Shown: one piece after another, positions 34,665 through 45,464 of the stretch
Layout of the letters: the number at the start of each line of letters is the position of its first letter
Position numbering within the stretch: the first letter of the stretch is position 1
Origin: Molanna angustata
Taxonomy: Eukaryota > Arthropoda > Insecta > Trichoptera > Molannidae
Assembly: GCA_963576475.1 (NCBI GenBank)
Contig: OY754977.1
Coordinates: 34,639,872-34,703,871, forward strand
Length of the DNA: 64,000 nucleotides
Reading direction: 5' to 3'
Position numbers and translations under genes: made by a program
Notes under the pieces: generated by a model
Database searches by the model: none
Told to the model about the DNA's origin: nothing
What the model saw: only the letters and a program-made list of their open reading frames with translations

Positions 34665-35765
34665 ATTTTTGAAAATCTTGGAGTGAAGAGCAAACCAATA
34701 CGTGCTGTTGCGTCTCTGTATGAAAATAGTGGAGCTTGTGTCCGTGTCAACGATACGCTGACAACATGGTTCCCTATTCATAAGGGGGTGAAGCAAGGCT
34801 GTGTATTATCCCCATGGCTGTTCAATCTTTATATTGATCACTGCGTAAGAGCACTAAAGAATGAAAATATAGGCCTGCCACTAAATACTGTAAATGTACG
34901 TGATTTGATGTAGGTATGCTGATGATAAAGTGGTGATTGCTGAATGTGCGGATGAGTTACAGTATTTAGTGAATAAAGTGTATGAAGGATGCTTGCAGAA
35001 CGGACTGAGAATGAATGTGAGTAAATCTAAGATATTGGTATTCGAAAAAACTGAAAGTACAACTCCGTGTAGAATAAAAGTAGAGAACGAATGGCTAGAA
35101 CAAGTAGAGGAATATTTATACTTGGGGAGTATGTTTGAACGGAATGGAAGACCTGATAAAGACATTGAAAGAAGAGTTATGGCAGGTAACAGAATAAACG
35201 GAGCTCTCAGATCAGTAATGTCCGATCCAAGCATCTCAAAGGAAGCCAAAATTGCCGTACATAATGCAATTGTAGTGCCCACTTTGATGTATGCCAGTGA
35301 AACATGGACGTGGCAAAAGACGCATGAAAGTAGAATAAATGCTGTGGAAATGAGATCACTAAGAAGAGTATGTAATAGAACGATATATGATAGAATAAAA
35401 AATGAGGACATAAGGAGGGAATGCAAGATGAAGAAGAGTATTATAAATAAAATGAAAGTGAATTCCTTGAGGTGGTTTGGACATATTGAAAGAATGAATG
35501 ATGAACGACTGACCAAAAAAATATACATGGGTGTAAGAGATGGAGTGAATAGTAGGGGCCGCCCCAGAAAGGGATGGCATGACCATGTGAATGATATTTT
35601 GAAAGAAGGAAATATAAGAAGCTTGAATAATCGACGACCATGTATGAGACGATGCATGGATGTAAAGGAAGCTAGGAATGTATGCAAAAATAGAGGAGTA
35701 TGGCGCTCGGTTCTCTCTGCTTACCCCGTAAGGGATATGGCGTGATGGTATGTATGTATGTATGA
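34665..35765 (+). pseudogene. 5'-truncated LINE with reverse transcriptase, frameshifted at YADD
   Basis: The open frame starts inside the RT palm: RAVASLYENSGACVRVND, then KGVKQGCVLSPWLFNLYIDH (box B). The catalytic box reads ...GATTTGATGTA-GGTA-TGCTGATGAT: removing four bases at 34913-34916 restores MYADDKVVIAE, so a 4-bp insertion breaks the frame exactly inside YADD. The second frame (34930-35745) is intact for 271 codons with YLGSMFERNGRPDKDIE, PTLMYASETWTWQK, LRWFGHIERMNDERL and GRPRKGWHDHV. It ends at GYGVM-type sequence followed by a (GTAT)n tail at 35746-35764. Endonuclease and N-terminal RT are missing. It is the most complete member of the CGTATCCC-end family found also at 19.2, 42.9, 45.8 and 61.8 kb. 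Confidence 0.9.
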
Positions 35766-36720
35766 AAATTTTTTGTGCGAGAAGTTAAATAATTGAATTA
35801 AATTTCAAATACGTTTTCTGCTATGCGCTGAACGAATCCCTAAAATTCAATGACAATCCCAAATAGATCATTTTTTGTAAATTCTTGTGTAAAATATTAA
35901 ATAAATAAAAAAAAAAATAATTCATAAACCTTCTCGTGTGCGCGCTGAACAAACACACTAAGTTTCATTTCAATACCAAACATTTTTTAAATAAATAATT
36001 AAACAAATTATAATGCATTGAATGAGCTGAACAATTTCCCAAAATTTCATCGCAATCGGATGGTTGATTTAGGAGTCAATCGCTCACATACAAACAAACA
36101 AACAAATATACGCACATCCATTTTTATAAATATATATGAATATTAAAAATATGTTGGCAAAGCAGAGGTCTGCGAAAAATGTGTTTAACAATATTAAAGG
36201 TATCCAATTTTATTCTTCGTCTATACTGCTCACTTCTGAGAGTTTCCGACCCCATTGACAAATCTCACAATCTGTAAATAATTTATTACCACTCTTCCCT
36301 GTTGTGTAGGTATCAATTTGATTTTATGGTTTAAAGAGGTGACAGTCTTACATCCTTAATTTGATCAGTCCATCGGTACACCAGACCTTTATCTCCGTCA
36401 TTTTCGTCTCAACAATCAAGTACTTGCTCTATCAAAATTTCTGATTATCTCTTCACTACAATGCAACAGTGGAAAGTTATGACTGATATTTATTTTTCTG
36501 ACAATTTTTAAAGTTTCAATAGGGAAGAAGTTTTGCGTTATTTTTCTGACTGAGTTCGTTATCAATTTATTTTTTTAAGGTTCTATATAATTATGTTAAT
36601 CATGAAAATCTTTTCATTTGAGAATAAGCTGAAACACTATCGCCATCTATGGAGTAACGAAGAAATTTTTTTTGTAACGCCATCTATAGTAACAGTATTA
36701 TTATAGTATACATACATATA
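35766..36720. other. Non-coding; degenerate threefold repeat and a dispersed repeat
   Basis: Three related segments at about 35819, 35930 and 36010 carry GCGCTGAACAAA or similar, then CTAAAATTTCAT..CAATCC-like sequence, ending in an AAACAAACAAACAAATATACGC tract at 36092. This type of sequence is common at the ends of insect repeats. Copy 3 of the GCCATCTAT repeat lies at 36640-36692. No gene is seen. Confidence 0.45.
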
Positions 36721-36830
36721 CACCATCACGGCATATCCCACAGTGTGGGGTTACCAAAGACAGGTGTACGGTTGTGCATCATCTAAATAAATTACACGAC
36801 CCATGTAAGTGTTCCCACACACCAGTCTCA
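36721..36830 (-). repeat. LINE/SINE 3'-end scrap, copy of 24526-24632
   Basis: ACCATCACGGCATATCCCAC, AAAGACAGGTGTACGG and CCCACACACCAG match in order. It lies directly upstream of the tRNA-derived SINE. Confidence 0.55.
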
Positions 36831-36862
36831 TCTAGCCAAAAAAATCATCATTTATTTAGATT

Positions 36863-37035
36863 GGTGGTGGCAGATCGGTTAGAGCGCTGGGTTAGTAATA
36901 TAGTGGTCGCAAGTTCGAATCCTATCACGACCGATTTCGTTCACCTAGAACACAAGCATTTCCTTAATTTAGGGAGCGAATACGTACCTATATGTAGTTT
37001 TTACAAGGACATATTCATACTTAAAAAAACTCATT
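36863..37035 (+). repeat. tRNA-derived SINE, copy 1
   Basis: The head contains an A box (TGGCAGATCGGTTAGAGCG), an anticodon-arm-like CTGGGTTAGTAATATAG and a B box (AGTTCGAATCC), ending ACGACCGA. The tail reads TTTCGTTCACC, AAGCATTT.CTTA.TTTAGGGA.CG and AAGGACATATTCAT followed by A-rich sequence. Head and tail match the copy at 58089-58280, so it is an interspersed SINE, not a functional tRNA. The anticodon stem is already mismatched here. Confidence 0.85.
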
Positions 37036-37507
37036 GCTGAACTCTGTGAGATGTTATATTGCCAGTTGTATTTCGGATTACCCGGATATTGCTGGACATC
37101 CGAAAACGATTTCAATGAAAAAAATTGGAAATACTATTTTAATTCGGCGCTTTATAACAAAGGTAGATACTTATTTCACTAATTGCATCGACGTGATTGT
37201 GCAAAAGTACAACACAATTAATTATATATAGGTATATTTTTGTTTGATTATTTATTGACATAAATTGACAGGCTGTTAACGACAGGAGAGTTAATGTGCT
37301 GAAGTTGAAATATTATGCAGATGTAGTAAATAATGAGAAAATATTAAGATGAAAGGTAGAGAAACTAAATATAGAGAAAGAAGAATGTATTGATTGATGA
37401 TTATATGAGAAGCGTGTATTTGTCAGATGTAACTGGGAATGAATGAAGAAGGATGGGTGGGGTGGAAAAGAGAGGATAAAAACCTTAAACACGTGAAAAA
37501 TAGCGAC
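37036..37507. other. Non-coding; possible degraded ORF remnant
   Basis: Between 37270 and 37495 a broken frame gives LKLKYYADVVNNEKI, EKLNIEKEEC and GWGGKERIKTLNT-like segments. I do not recognise it; it could be a mobile-element relic. No intact gene is seen. Confidence 0.3.
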
Positions 37508-38490
37508 ATTAAAACACTCTTTTCTTATATGTAAATATTATTTTACAGTTTTCTGATATTCAAAGAAGCATTGAATAGAGAGGTTAAAACACTCTTTTCT
37601 TATATGTAAATATTATTTTACAGTTTTCTGATATTCAAAGAAGCATTGAATAGAGAGGTTAAAACACTCTTTTCTTATATGTAAATATTATTTTACAGTT
37701 TTCTGATATTCAAAGAAGCATTGAATAGAGAGGTTAAAACACTCTTTTCTTATATGTAAATATTATTTTACAGTTTTCTGATATTCAAAGAAGCATTGAA
37801 TAGAGAGGTTAAAACACTCTTTTCTTATATGTAAATATTATTTTACAGTTTTCTGATATTCAAAGAAGCATTGAATAGAGAGGTTAAAACACTCTTTTCT
37901 TATATGTAAATATTATTTTACAGTTTTCTGATATTCAAAGAAGCATTGAATAGAGAGGTTAAAACACTCTTTTCTTATATGTAAATATTATTTTACAGTT
38001 TTCTGATATTCAAAGAAGCATTGAATAGAGAGGTTAAAACACTCTTTTCTTATATGTAAATATTATTTTACAGTTTTCTGATATTCAAAGAAGCATTGAA
38101 TAGAGAGGTTAAAACACTCTTTTCTTATATGTAAATATTATTTTACAGTTTTCTGATATTCAAAGAAGCATTGAATAGAGAGGTTAAAACACTCTTTTCT
38201 TATATGTAAATATTATTTTACAGTTTTCTGATATTCAAAGAAGCATTGAATAGAGAGGTTAAAACACTCTTTTCTTATATGTAAATATTATTTTACAGTT
38301 TTCTGATATTCAAAGAAGCATTGAATAGAGAGGTTAAAACACTCTTTTCTTATATGTAAATATTATTTTACAGTTTTCTGATATTCAAAGAAGCATTGAA
38401 TAGAGAGGTTAAAACACTCTTTTCTTATATGTAAATATTATTTTACAGTTTTCTGATATTCAAAGAAGCATTGAATAGAGAGGTTAAAAA
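37508..38490. repeat. 75-bp tandem repeat, 13 near-identical copies
   Basis: Unit: GAGGTTAAAACACTCTTTTC, TTATATGTAAATATTATTTT, ACAGTTTTCTGATATTCAAA, GAAGCATTGAATAGA. The copies look identical by eye from 37511 to 38486, so the array expanded recently or is homogenised. The unit contains TATTATTTTACAG and AGAG/GTTAAA, which resemble an intron acceptor and a weak donor 34 bases apart. It has no intact long frame and no palindrome. Confidence 0.97.
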
Positions 38491-38620
38491 TCTTATGAAC
38501 ATTTATTTTTTAAAATTAATTTTAGAAACTTCGTGGAAATTTAAAATCAATTGAAAAAAATTAAATCTGAGTTTTTTCCAATGATTGAAACTGTCACTTT
38601 ACGATACAATTCCAGATCAT

Positions 38621-38861
38621 ACCTTTATTTTCATAGTGACACTATATACAAAATTGTCAATATTAAATTTTTAATTATTATTACCAGCTATGCATTTTAG
38701 ATGAGTGCTATCTGTTGAATACAGAAACACCAGATCTCCACCACCAATTTACCACCAATCAGCATTATTGCGATTTGTATTTTTTCTAATTGAATAAAAA
38801 AAACGAATCCCTCATTGTGAAAATATTTTTTTTCGTTTAGTGTCACTATGAAAATAAAGGT
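38621..38861. mobile_element. 241-bp MITE with perfect 24-bp TIRs
   Basis: The left end ACCTTTATTTTCATAGTGAC(ACTA) and right end (TAGT)GTCACTATGAAAATAAAGGT are exact inverses. The interior is AT-rich and non-coding. No clear target duplication. Its right end abuts the LINE tail at 38870. Confidence 0.85.
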
Positions 38862-38867
38862 GCGATA

Positions 38868-38940
38868 CTTACTTACTTTACGTGTCCGGCTGGTTCAAAC
38901 TCTGCCACTCCAATATGCGATAATATGATCTAAGAGATAG
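38868..38940 (-). pseudogene. LINE 3'-end scrap with (AAGT)n tail
   Basis: ACTTACTTACTTTACGTGTCCGG is the complement of the tail seen at 1810 (CCGGACACGGAAAGTAAGTAAG). About 50 bp of terminal sequence (GGTTCAAACTCTGCCACTC) remain. Confidence 0.65.
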
Positions 38941-39750
38941 CAACGTCAAAAAACGATTAATTTGTTAATAACTGTCTTTTTTTGATATTTCCTTCCTTAT
39001 TGAATAATTGAATAAAGGTTAGTCTGGCACCTCGAGTGCAATGGTTACTTTTACTAATAGGCATCCCCTTTCTGTGGGTAAAAATTATCATTTGTATCTT
39101 TGTCCTTTTAATGCTCTTATACTAACTTGGTGATTTGTTCCTGGGAAGATTTCTGAAAAATAAAAATAAAATCATCTTCAAAAAACCATTTTAAGTAACA
39201 GTAAGTACATATTTCACAAACGGACGTATTATATAGGTACAAATAACATAATTCTGTCAAATTTTATTGAAATAATATTAAAAATTGCAATTTTCACTTA
39301 TACGCAACGCAACCACTCCCAAGTGCCAGACTTACCATTTTCATACTTATATTCAATAAGAAAGAAAATATCAAAAACCCAGCCATTAAAATTGATTCAT
39401 AGAAAACGTTGCTATCTCTTGGACTAGTTTTTAAATAAATTACACAAGATAAAAATATATAGTTTTTTGTTTTATTCATTGTAGTCCGCAAACTTTCTCC
39501 CAATCACCGGTATCGCTCTATGACGAGCATCATCAGAATGGTAAAAATAGAGAAAGGAGGGGTAATACAAAGAAAAATACAAAATACTTTATTTAATTAC
39601 ATTTTTTGTTTTTTTTCATGGTCACAATCCTAGGATTCGTTTGTACCAAGCACTCCATCTCATGTCAATATCTCCACATATCTCTGTTGTCCGCCAACCT
39701 TGTTTAGAATACCGCCTTTACAGTTTTCATTCGCCAATTTTTACTAAAAA
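38941..39750. other. No gene seen
   Basis: AT-rich sequence. TTGCTATCTCTTGGAC (39409) and ATCTAAGAGATAGCAACG (38929) form a separated inverted pair, which may be the ends of an unrecognised ~0.5-kb element: CACTCCCAAGTGCCAGACTT (39313) also opposes GTCTGGCACCTCGAGTGCAA (39023). Confidence 0.4.
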
Positions 39751-39754
39751 GGCG

Positions 39755-39900
39755 AGTGGCATCTGAGACAGGTAAGAACTGTAGGACGTCCTCAGAAACG
39801 GTGGTCAGATTGGCAAGGATTGGCAGGAAATGATTACAAGCGGTGTGTCCTGGGAAGGAAGAATTGGTCGAAGAGGAGGAGGCATAATATGTCAACTCTG
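39755..39900 (+). pseudogene. Possible RTE-like LINE C-terminal scrap
   Basis: VGRPQKRWSDWQGLAGNDYK and GRKNWSKRRR resemble the GRP..RW-D ... DR..WK tail of RTE-like LINEs. It is short and without the usual 3' end, so only tentative. Confidence 0.4.
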
Positions 39901-39925
39901 GACGTGGAAAGACTGATACTTAATT

Positions 39926-40278
39926 TAAAACGAGTGGGTTGTGGCCAACACTAAACTCTCCACACCATAGTAAGCGTTCATTTTTTCTTCTTGAAATGTT
40001 GACAATCTCAATATGGTAAAGAATGCTTATGTTGTATGAAATATTTTAATAAAAGCAGATAAATTTTGTTTTAAAGAGCGTAAGAGCATTTTGAAAATTT
40101 TGACATGTGATATCATATGAAGAAATTTTATGTTATCTATGGAAAGCTACACCATACGCCATACATACAAACACAACTCACAGTGTGTACCATCTACATA
40201 TCCCGATGAGAAATTGATGTAAAAAAATACGCTTAAAAATTGTGATATCATGACTCTCCACTATTCCATAGTTTGGAG
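39926..40278 (-). repeat. Dispersed repeat family B, diverged copy 4
   Basis: On the minus strand it begins ACTCTCCAAACTATGGAATA, then AGTCATGATATCACAATTTTTAAGC, and ends GTTGGCCACAACCCACTCG, the same order as 30886-31413 but with the middle replaced. Confidence 0.65.
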
Positions 40279-40869
40279 AGTAAAAATCCAAATAATCGTT
40301 GGTCTTTCAATCTGATTAAATAACATCTTTTAAGCAACTTTTTGTACCTAAACGTCATTTCTTATTCTATAATATAATGTATAAAATACATGTTTTTTTA
40401 TGTACATGATATAAACATAAAACTAGGTACTGTGTTGTGTATCGATTCCTTTGATCTTCCAACATATCCTCGTTTCCTCTTCACGATTTCAAAAGAGACG
40501 TCTTTGACTCTCTTGAAGTTTTTTTCCTTTTTTTGCCTCCATCACCCCTGACTGATGACAACTCGGTAATTCCTATTTTCCAATAGCCAATTCCGTTAGA
40601 CAATGATGAGTCCTTCCGGAAACCTGTTTCTTCTTCCTACATTTGGAGCTATACCTACTCTTCAAAATCGATTACATACAATCAAAACAAAAAAATTCTC
40701 TCTAAAACGATATACACAAGTTGATTTCACTCTCCATTGTACACGGTTCATTGGTTATCCTTAAAGAATGTATTTTTAGACGATCTGTACCTGCTCGAAA
40801 AAATATTATGTTTTGTTTTTACATTTTGGGTACTTATAATTATAAACCGGCTTATTTTTATTGAAACCA
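40279..40869. other. No gene seen
   Basis: AT-rich and non-coding on both strands. Confidence 0.45.
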
Positions 40870-41119
40870 CTTATAGGATACCTACACTTATTTGTTGAAC
40901 CATAAGTAATCCTATTTTCAAACATTTTATAATTTGACATGATTCTGTCTTTACAATTTTGACTATTCTGTTGTCGTCTATGGGTTCTACACGATTTCTC
41001 CAGACGCGCCTTCTGCTACATCCCCATCTTGTAATGTCTTCGACCTGATCGTCCTTAAGGGTTCTGATGCGGTCCTTAAGGATTCTTTCTGCAATGGAGC
41101 CTAAAATTACTTTCAACAC
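40870..41119 (-). pseudogene. Probable LINE C-terminal fragment
   Basis: An 82-codon frame with ERILKDRIRTLKD, VEDITRWGCSRRRVWRNRVE and DDNRIVKIVK follows the order (regulator of nicking absent; W-x-H-V-like, then DDRIVKI) of the post-RT tail of some insect LINEs. No upstream RT is visible and the identification rests on short motifs. Confidence 0.45.
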
Positions 41120-41514
41120 AGAAAATTATTAAAATGATTCTCACACAACTTTCACTTCTATAGACTGAAAACATTTGAAGAAATTTCCATTGACTCACCA
41201 CGTGCACAGTTTAAAAAAAAAAAAACAACAGTTTATAAACCCTCGTTTTTGTAAGACGCGTATGTTTTTTTAAAAAAAGTAAAAACCTTCTTCTCTGCTG
41301 GGTGAATTGCCTTAAACAAACAAAGGAAGAGGATATGAAGAGTTGTTGGCGCAGATGACAGATACTTCCCATTTGTATCTATCCTTATATTCCTGACATA
41401 CCTACATACCCATTACTTACCTACATCCATACGTTGAATGTGACAACAAAACTCTCCCTTCTTGTCCGCGCGAGAATAGGCTACCTTCAGTCTCAAAACT
41501 CACTCGACGCTGTG

Positions 41515-42166
41515 CGCATCTTCTTTTTCTTCGTCTTTTTAGACCCTTTCACTCCACTGCTGGATATAGGCCTCTTCCTGGGTTTTCCATTTCCCTCTAT
41601 CCTGGGCACTCTGCTTCCACCCATGTCCCACCAGTTCGACAATATTGTCAGGGATAGCCTAGTCTTCACACCATTTTTTTTAAACATAACCTATAAAAGT
41701 TTGGTAATAATACCAATTTAGTCATTTTTTTAATATTTGAGTTGCTTTTTTAATATATAATGCAACTGGCTCACGCCAGTCGCAATTATAACTACAAACA
41801 AACCTAAACAACCTATTTTTACTAAACTTTTGTAGGTTAGGTTTTAAAAAATGGTGTGAAAACTAGGCTATCCTATCGTCAGTCCAGCTCCTCTGTGGTC
41901 TCCCTACACTTCTTCTATTATGATAGGGTCTCCAATTCAGAATTCTGGGGGTCCATCTATTATCCCTCTGTCTTGCCACATGACCTGCCCATTGTCATTT
42001 TAGCCTTCCTACTATTTCTGCAATGTCTGTGACCTTTGACCGGCGTCTTATTTCCTCGTTTCTTATTCGGTCTCTCAAGGATACGCCCAACATTTGTCTT
42101 TCCATTGGTCGTTGAGTACATTTATGTTTGTGGAGAATTCTGTCAGTAAGTGACATGGTTTCAAGG
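41515..42166 (-). pseudogene. RTE-like LINE 3' end interrupted by a MITE
   Basis: From 42166 leftwards: ETMSLTDRILHKHKCTQRPM, MLGVSLRDRIRNEEIRRRSK, one stop, QWAGHVARQRDNRWTPRILN, RRSVGRPQRSWTDD. It is then interrupted at 41652-41873 by a MITE and continues from 41651 with the HGWKQSAQDR...EEAYIQQW tail and AAAGGGTCTAAAAAGACGAAG end. The copy at 52240-52610 is uninterrupted and near identical, giving the empty site. One premature stop and a few changes; no RT catalytic boxes. Confidence 0.92.
41652..41873. mobile_element. 222-bp MITE with ~46-bp TIRs and 9-bp target duplication
   Basis: The left end GGATAGCCTAGTCTTCACAC and the inverse of the right end GGATAGCCTAGTTTTCACAC continue inverted through CATTTTTT..AAC.TAACCTA.AAAAGTTT. 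Flanks TATTGTCAG (41643-41651) and TATCGTCAG (41874-41882) form a 9-bp target duplication with one change; the interrupted LINE's sister at 52240-52610 has a single copy of this site (GACGATA on the LINE strand). A 9-bp duplication suits Mutator-like (MULE) elements (family knowledge); assignment is inference. The centre shares GCAACTGGCTCACGCCAGTC with the foldback at 32.3 kb. Confidence 0.9.
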
Positions 42167-42925
42167 AAATTACAAATTTACTAGTCACGTTCGCTGTATT
42201 TCGCTAGTGAAAACCAAATTAAAAGTTATAGACAGCTAAAGAGAATAATTGTTGAACCTGTGACGAGAAGGAGGGGAGAACTCGATGCGAGAAAGAAGAT
42301 AGAAGACGGCGTATTAAGTTCACTTCCTTCAAGCTTTCCATGTCTCCAATCTGTAATTCTTCTGCCGTTATAGCACAAGAGTAGTACGCATTCTACTTCT
42401 ATTACTTTAACGAATTTTACAATTCAAATATATTATTGGAAAACACACAAATCGTCTTAATCAAAACTTTTTAGCAAGCAATTAATTCGTAAATCTTTCA
42501 ACTTTAATTTCGTTAGAGGAATCCAATGGGACATGGACAAGGAATGTCTTTTACTCTAATTTATATATCGAGGAAAAGGAAAGAGAGAATATAAATTATT
42601 TAAATGAAATCCTTCGCGATTCCCCTAAAATATATATTATTGCAACACAAAAAAACAAATGTTCAAATCAAAATCCTATTGGTTTGTTTAAAATATTTTT
42701 GTACTTTTGTTGAAAATATAGGAACATGCATATGTTTTATTTAGTATTGCTTCTTGGGCACTACGTCAAATATTAATTTGACACGTTTAATAACAAGTTG
42801 CCACATTCTGCAGACTTACGATAATTTTCGTATCACAGATCCAGACGAAAACCCAATAATAACCGAATATCGAAACGAGAGCAAAATAATTATTTACTAA
42901 ATTTTTGTAATAAATATATTTTTGT
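42167..42925. other. No gene seen
   Basis: AT-rich non-coding sequence. AAGTTGCCACATTCTGCAGA (42796) opposes CAGAATGTGGCAACTTGTTT (50686), so a small dispersed repeat is shared with 50.7 kb. Confidence 0.45.
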
Positions 42926-42929
42926 TACA

Positions 42930-43118
42930 TACATACATACATACTTGGGGTAGGCAGAGAGGACCGAACGCCAGACACTTCTATCTTGACATACATGTTT
43001 TGCCTCATTTACATCCATGCATCGCGTCATACATGCTCTCCTATTATTCTGACTTGGTATATTACCATCTTTCAAAATCTCATTTATATGATCATGCCAA
43101 CTCTTTCTAAATATTACT
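42930..43118 (-). pseudogene. LINE 3' end, CGTATCCC family
   Basis: Minus-strand RKSWHDHINEILKDGNIPSQ, RACMTRCMDVNEAKHVCQDR and WRSVLSAYPK match the last ~60 codons of the LINE at 34665-35765 at about 75%. It ends with a (GTAT)n tail (complement at 42929-42943). 5'-truncated; no RT. Confidence 0.88.
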
Positions 43119-43383
43119 GCTGCCCAGTTAGAAAACCCTGGTTTAAAATTTTACAGTGACAATATATATACACGTGAACTGGGTCTCGACAGTTTCCGCT
43201 CTACATACATACCTACATTACATAGATAAGACACACAATTAAAATATTTTGTACTTAGGTATGTGTAACGGAATAACCAATACCTACTTAAATATACATC
43301 AAAACAATTACATAGCTCACATAAAACAAATCAATCAGCAGGCTATGTCTGTAAGTAGATCTCGACCGATAAATGTCGAGATT

Positions 43384-43421
43384 AACTGTCAAAATATCGA
43401 CTAATCGATATTTTGACAGTT
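43384..43421. repeat. Perfect 17-bp inverted repeat with 4-base loop
   Basis: AACTGTCAAAATATCGA, loop CTAA, TCGATATTTTGACAGTT. It lies immediately left of the Harbinger-like element's left inverted motif. Confidence 0.85.
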
Positions 43422-43424
43422 TTG

Positions 43425-44156
43425 GTAGTCACTAAGCAGATAATGCGTGGAATCGTTCTCGCCCACTTATTTGACGGCGAGATTGGGTCGACATCGAGTC
43501 GAGAGACAAGATCTAACGCCGCCATGTTGAATTAAATGTCATTTTTTACGCGGACAATGCCGAATTTCATATTTATTTTGAGAATAATAATAAACGGGTT
43601 AAACAACGCCGTTTAAGAGATTCTTTATATATTCCGCGTAATTCATTTATTGCTAATTACCGCATAACAAAAGTTTTATATGGTTACATATTTATTGGAA
43701 ATATGCGTCCGTAAATGTTTTCCGTAGGTATAGATTTGAAATAATTTTTGATTTTGAGAAAGTATTCTTGTAAGCTATTTTATCACTTATGTATTTTAAC
43801 ACTTAACAAAAGAAAATTCGGCGTAGTTTTTAGTAAAAATATAACACGCTGCTGTCATCGACTTGATAAATTGATCGAAATATAATTAAAAATAATTTTT
43901 AAAATTACACTCAAAACATTCAATAAACACAAAAGAAGTTAATTTAATCGTATTATAACTTGCTTTCGTGCTTAAAAATATGACCATATTATATTTATTT
44001 AACAAATTTATGTAAACAAATTTGACATTTATTCAAATCATGGGGAACATATTGTGTATTGCCATAAATGATAATTCAAAAATGTACCGCAAGCCAGCCT
44101 AACGGCGACAAATACTCATAAGTGCATTTACGAACTCGACAGCGCTTAGTGACTAC
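43425..44156. mobile_element. Possible degraded Harbinger-like element
   Basis: GTAGTCACTAAGC at 43425-43437 is exactly inverted at 44144-44156, with weaker inverted similarity just outside (GACA.TT). Inside is a transposase-like frame (43535-43714). No TAA/TTA target duplication is visible at these ends, so the limits are uncertain. Confidence 0.45.
43535..43714 (+). pseudogene. PIF/Harbinger-like transposase N-terminal fragment
   Basis: The open frame reads NVIFYADNAEFHIYFENNNK, then RVKQRRLRDSLYIPRNSFIA and NYRITKVLYGYIFIGNMRP, then TAA. The order R-x-L/I-R-D, a proline-led loop and a hydrophobic ...FRLTK-like helix is the N-terminal region of Harbinger (HARBI1-like) transposases, ahead of the DDE catalytic domain. 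The catalytic part is missing. Identification is by pattern only. Confidence 0.5.
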
Positions 44157-44465
44157 GAATTGTCGTCACGGGCGTAAACATGACGAGAAGAGCGGCGATA
44201 CGTTTTCGGATCTCGACTTTTTTACTGACTTAGCCTGCAGGTCACAATTCCTGTTGAAATATCTGTCAACAGATCCATTCCCGACGAGATTTGATATTTC
44301 AAAACTACAGAGAAGAGGTTATATATCAATAATAATAATAATCATTTATTTGGCACGACACATAATTAGATTATACATAATACAGCGTTAAGTACCTACC
44401 TACATATAACAATAAAATAATTTCAAGATAACAGTGATAATATATACTAAATTTAATGTTAGGTT
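44157..44465. other. Non-coding; LINE-like 3' terminus
   Basis: At 44318-44352, the complement of GTGCCAAATAAATGATTATT is a typical 3' end of an insect LINE on the minus strand. No coding part is attached. Confidence 0.4.
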
Positions 44466-45464
44466 ACTACTAGTTGCATGTAACACATGAGATCCAACTG
44501 TCGATAGCGATAGTATGTATAGTTGAAGAATATGTACCAAACTATGTTTAAACCCATAAATACAAATTATTGAATATTTTCAGATATTTTGTTTTCTATA
44601 CAACATATGTAGGTATGTATGTCAAGATAGGATAGTATGGAGGAAGATCCTTTTTTCCTACCCAGAATATGAAAATAGCATGATGGTATGTATGTATGTT
44701 TGGGTATGAAGTATCAAACTATTAAGTCTTCTTGCATATTGTGTATAGGCGACTGCCATACAAAATGTATGAAGCGATGTCGTCACTAAATTCAATTAAA
44801 AAAAAAAGGTTAAAAAAAAATTGAGATCTTCTACTACAATTTAAATATTTTTTATAAAAAATTAAATTATCTAGTTGGGGTGTTTCGGATTTTTTTCGAT
44901 AATTGTAAAAGTTTTGGAAATATAGGCAGTTAAACTCATAAATTTATCATAAAAAAAATATTTTTCTTAATAAAAAATGTTTGAGAAACCCTGGAATTTT
45001 TTTAAATAAACTAATTTGAGATTTTGTATTTTTCTATATTTGTACAAATTTTCAGCGTTCTAGCTTTTATGGTTTCTGAGATATATGGAAAAATAAAGTA
45101 AAAATTCAAAAGTTGATAACCCCTGATTAAAACAAAAATTCGAAATTCTGAGTATAAACGTTTTGTAAGCCTATAACTGTTAATATATTCTTAAATTTTG
45201 GGCTCTGTAAATTGAGCGGATCAAAAGTTATAAGGGACAGACATACACACACAGACACACGAAATGTTCTACTCCGAATTCTGAGTAAATCCGTGTATGG
45301 AACATATATGCTGCGAAGCCTCTAAGTTGGTGTTTTTTGACTTCAAAGTTGGAAAAGCCGTGAAAAAAGTAGACCTCTGCATACAATTCTCGCGTATCCT
45401 GGCTTGATACATTGTCGATATGTTAAGAGAACAAAGTTCTCCTGAACAAATCGACAGTTGGATT
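44466..45464 (+). mobile_element. Microsatellite-bearing non-autonomous element, isolated copy
   Basis: Full-length relative of the units at 5310-6314. It has CTAGTTGCATGTAACACATG, the left ATCCAACTGTCGAT, and the right ATCGACAGTTGGAT at 45450-45463. The CA tract is very short here (ACACACACAGACACAC, 45245-45260), showing that the microsatellite length varies between copies. Confidence 0.82.

Noticed and set aside
34881..35687. 268-codon minus-strand ORF opposite the LINE
   Set aside because: It is antisense to the RT frame, which has clear motifs; its serine/phenylalanine-rich content is the reverse complement of that frame.
37508..38490. CRISPR array
   Set aside because: The 75-bp units are contiguous and identical with no variable spacers, and the window is eukaryotic.
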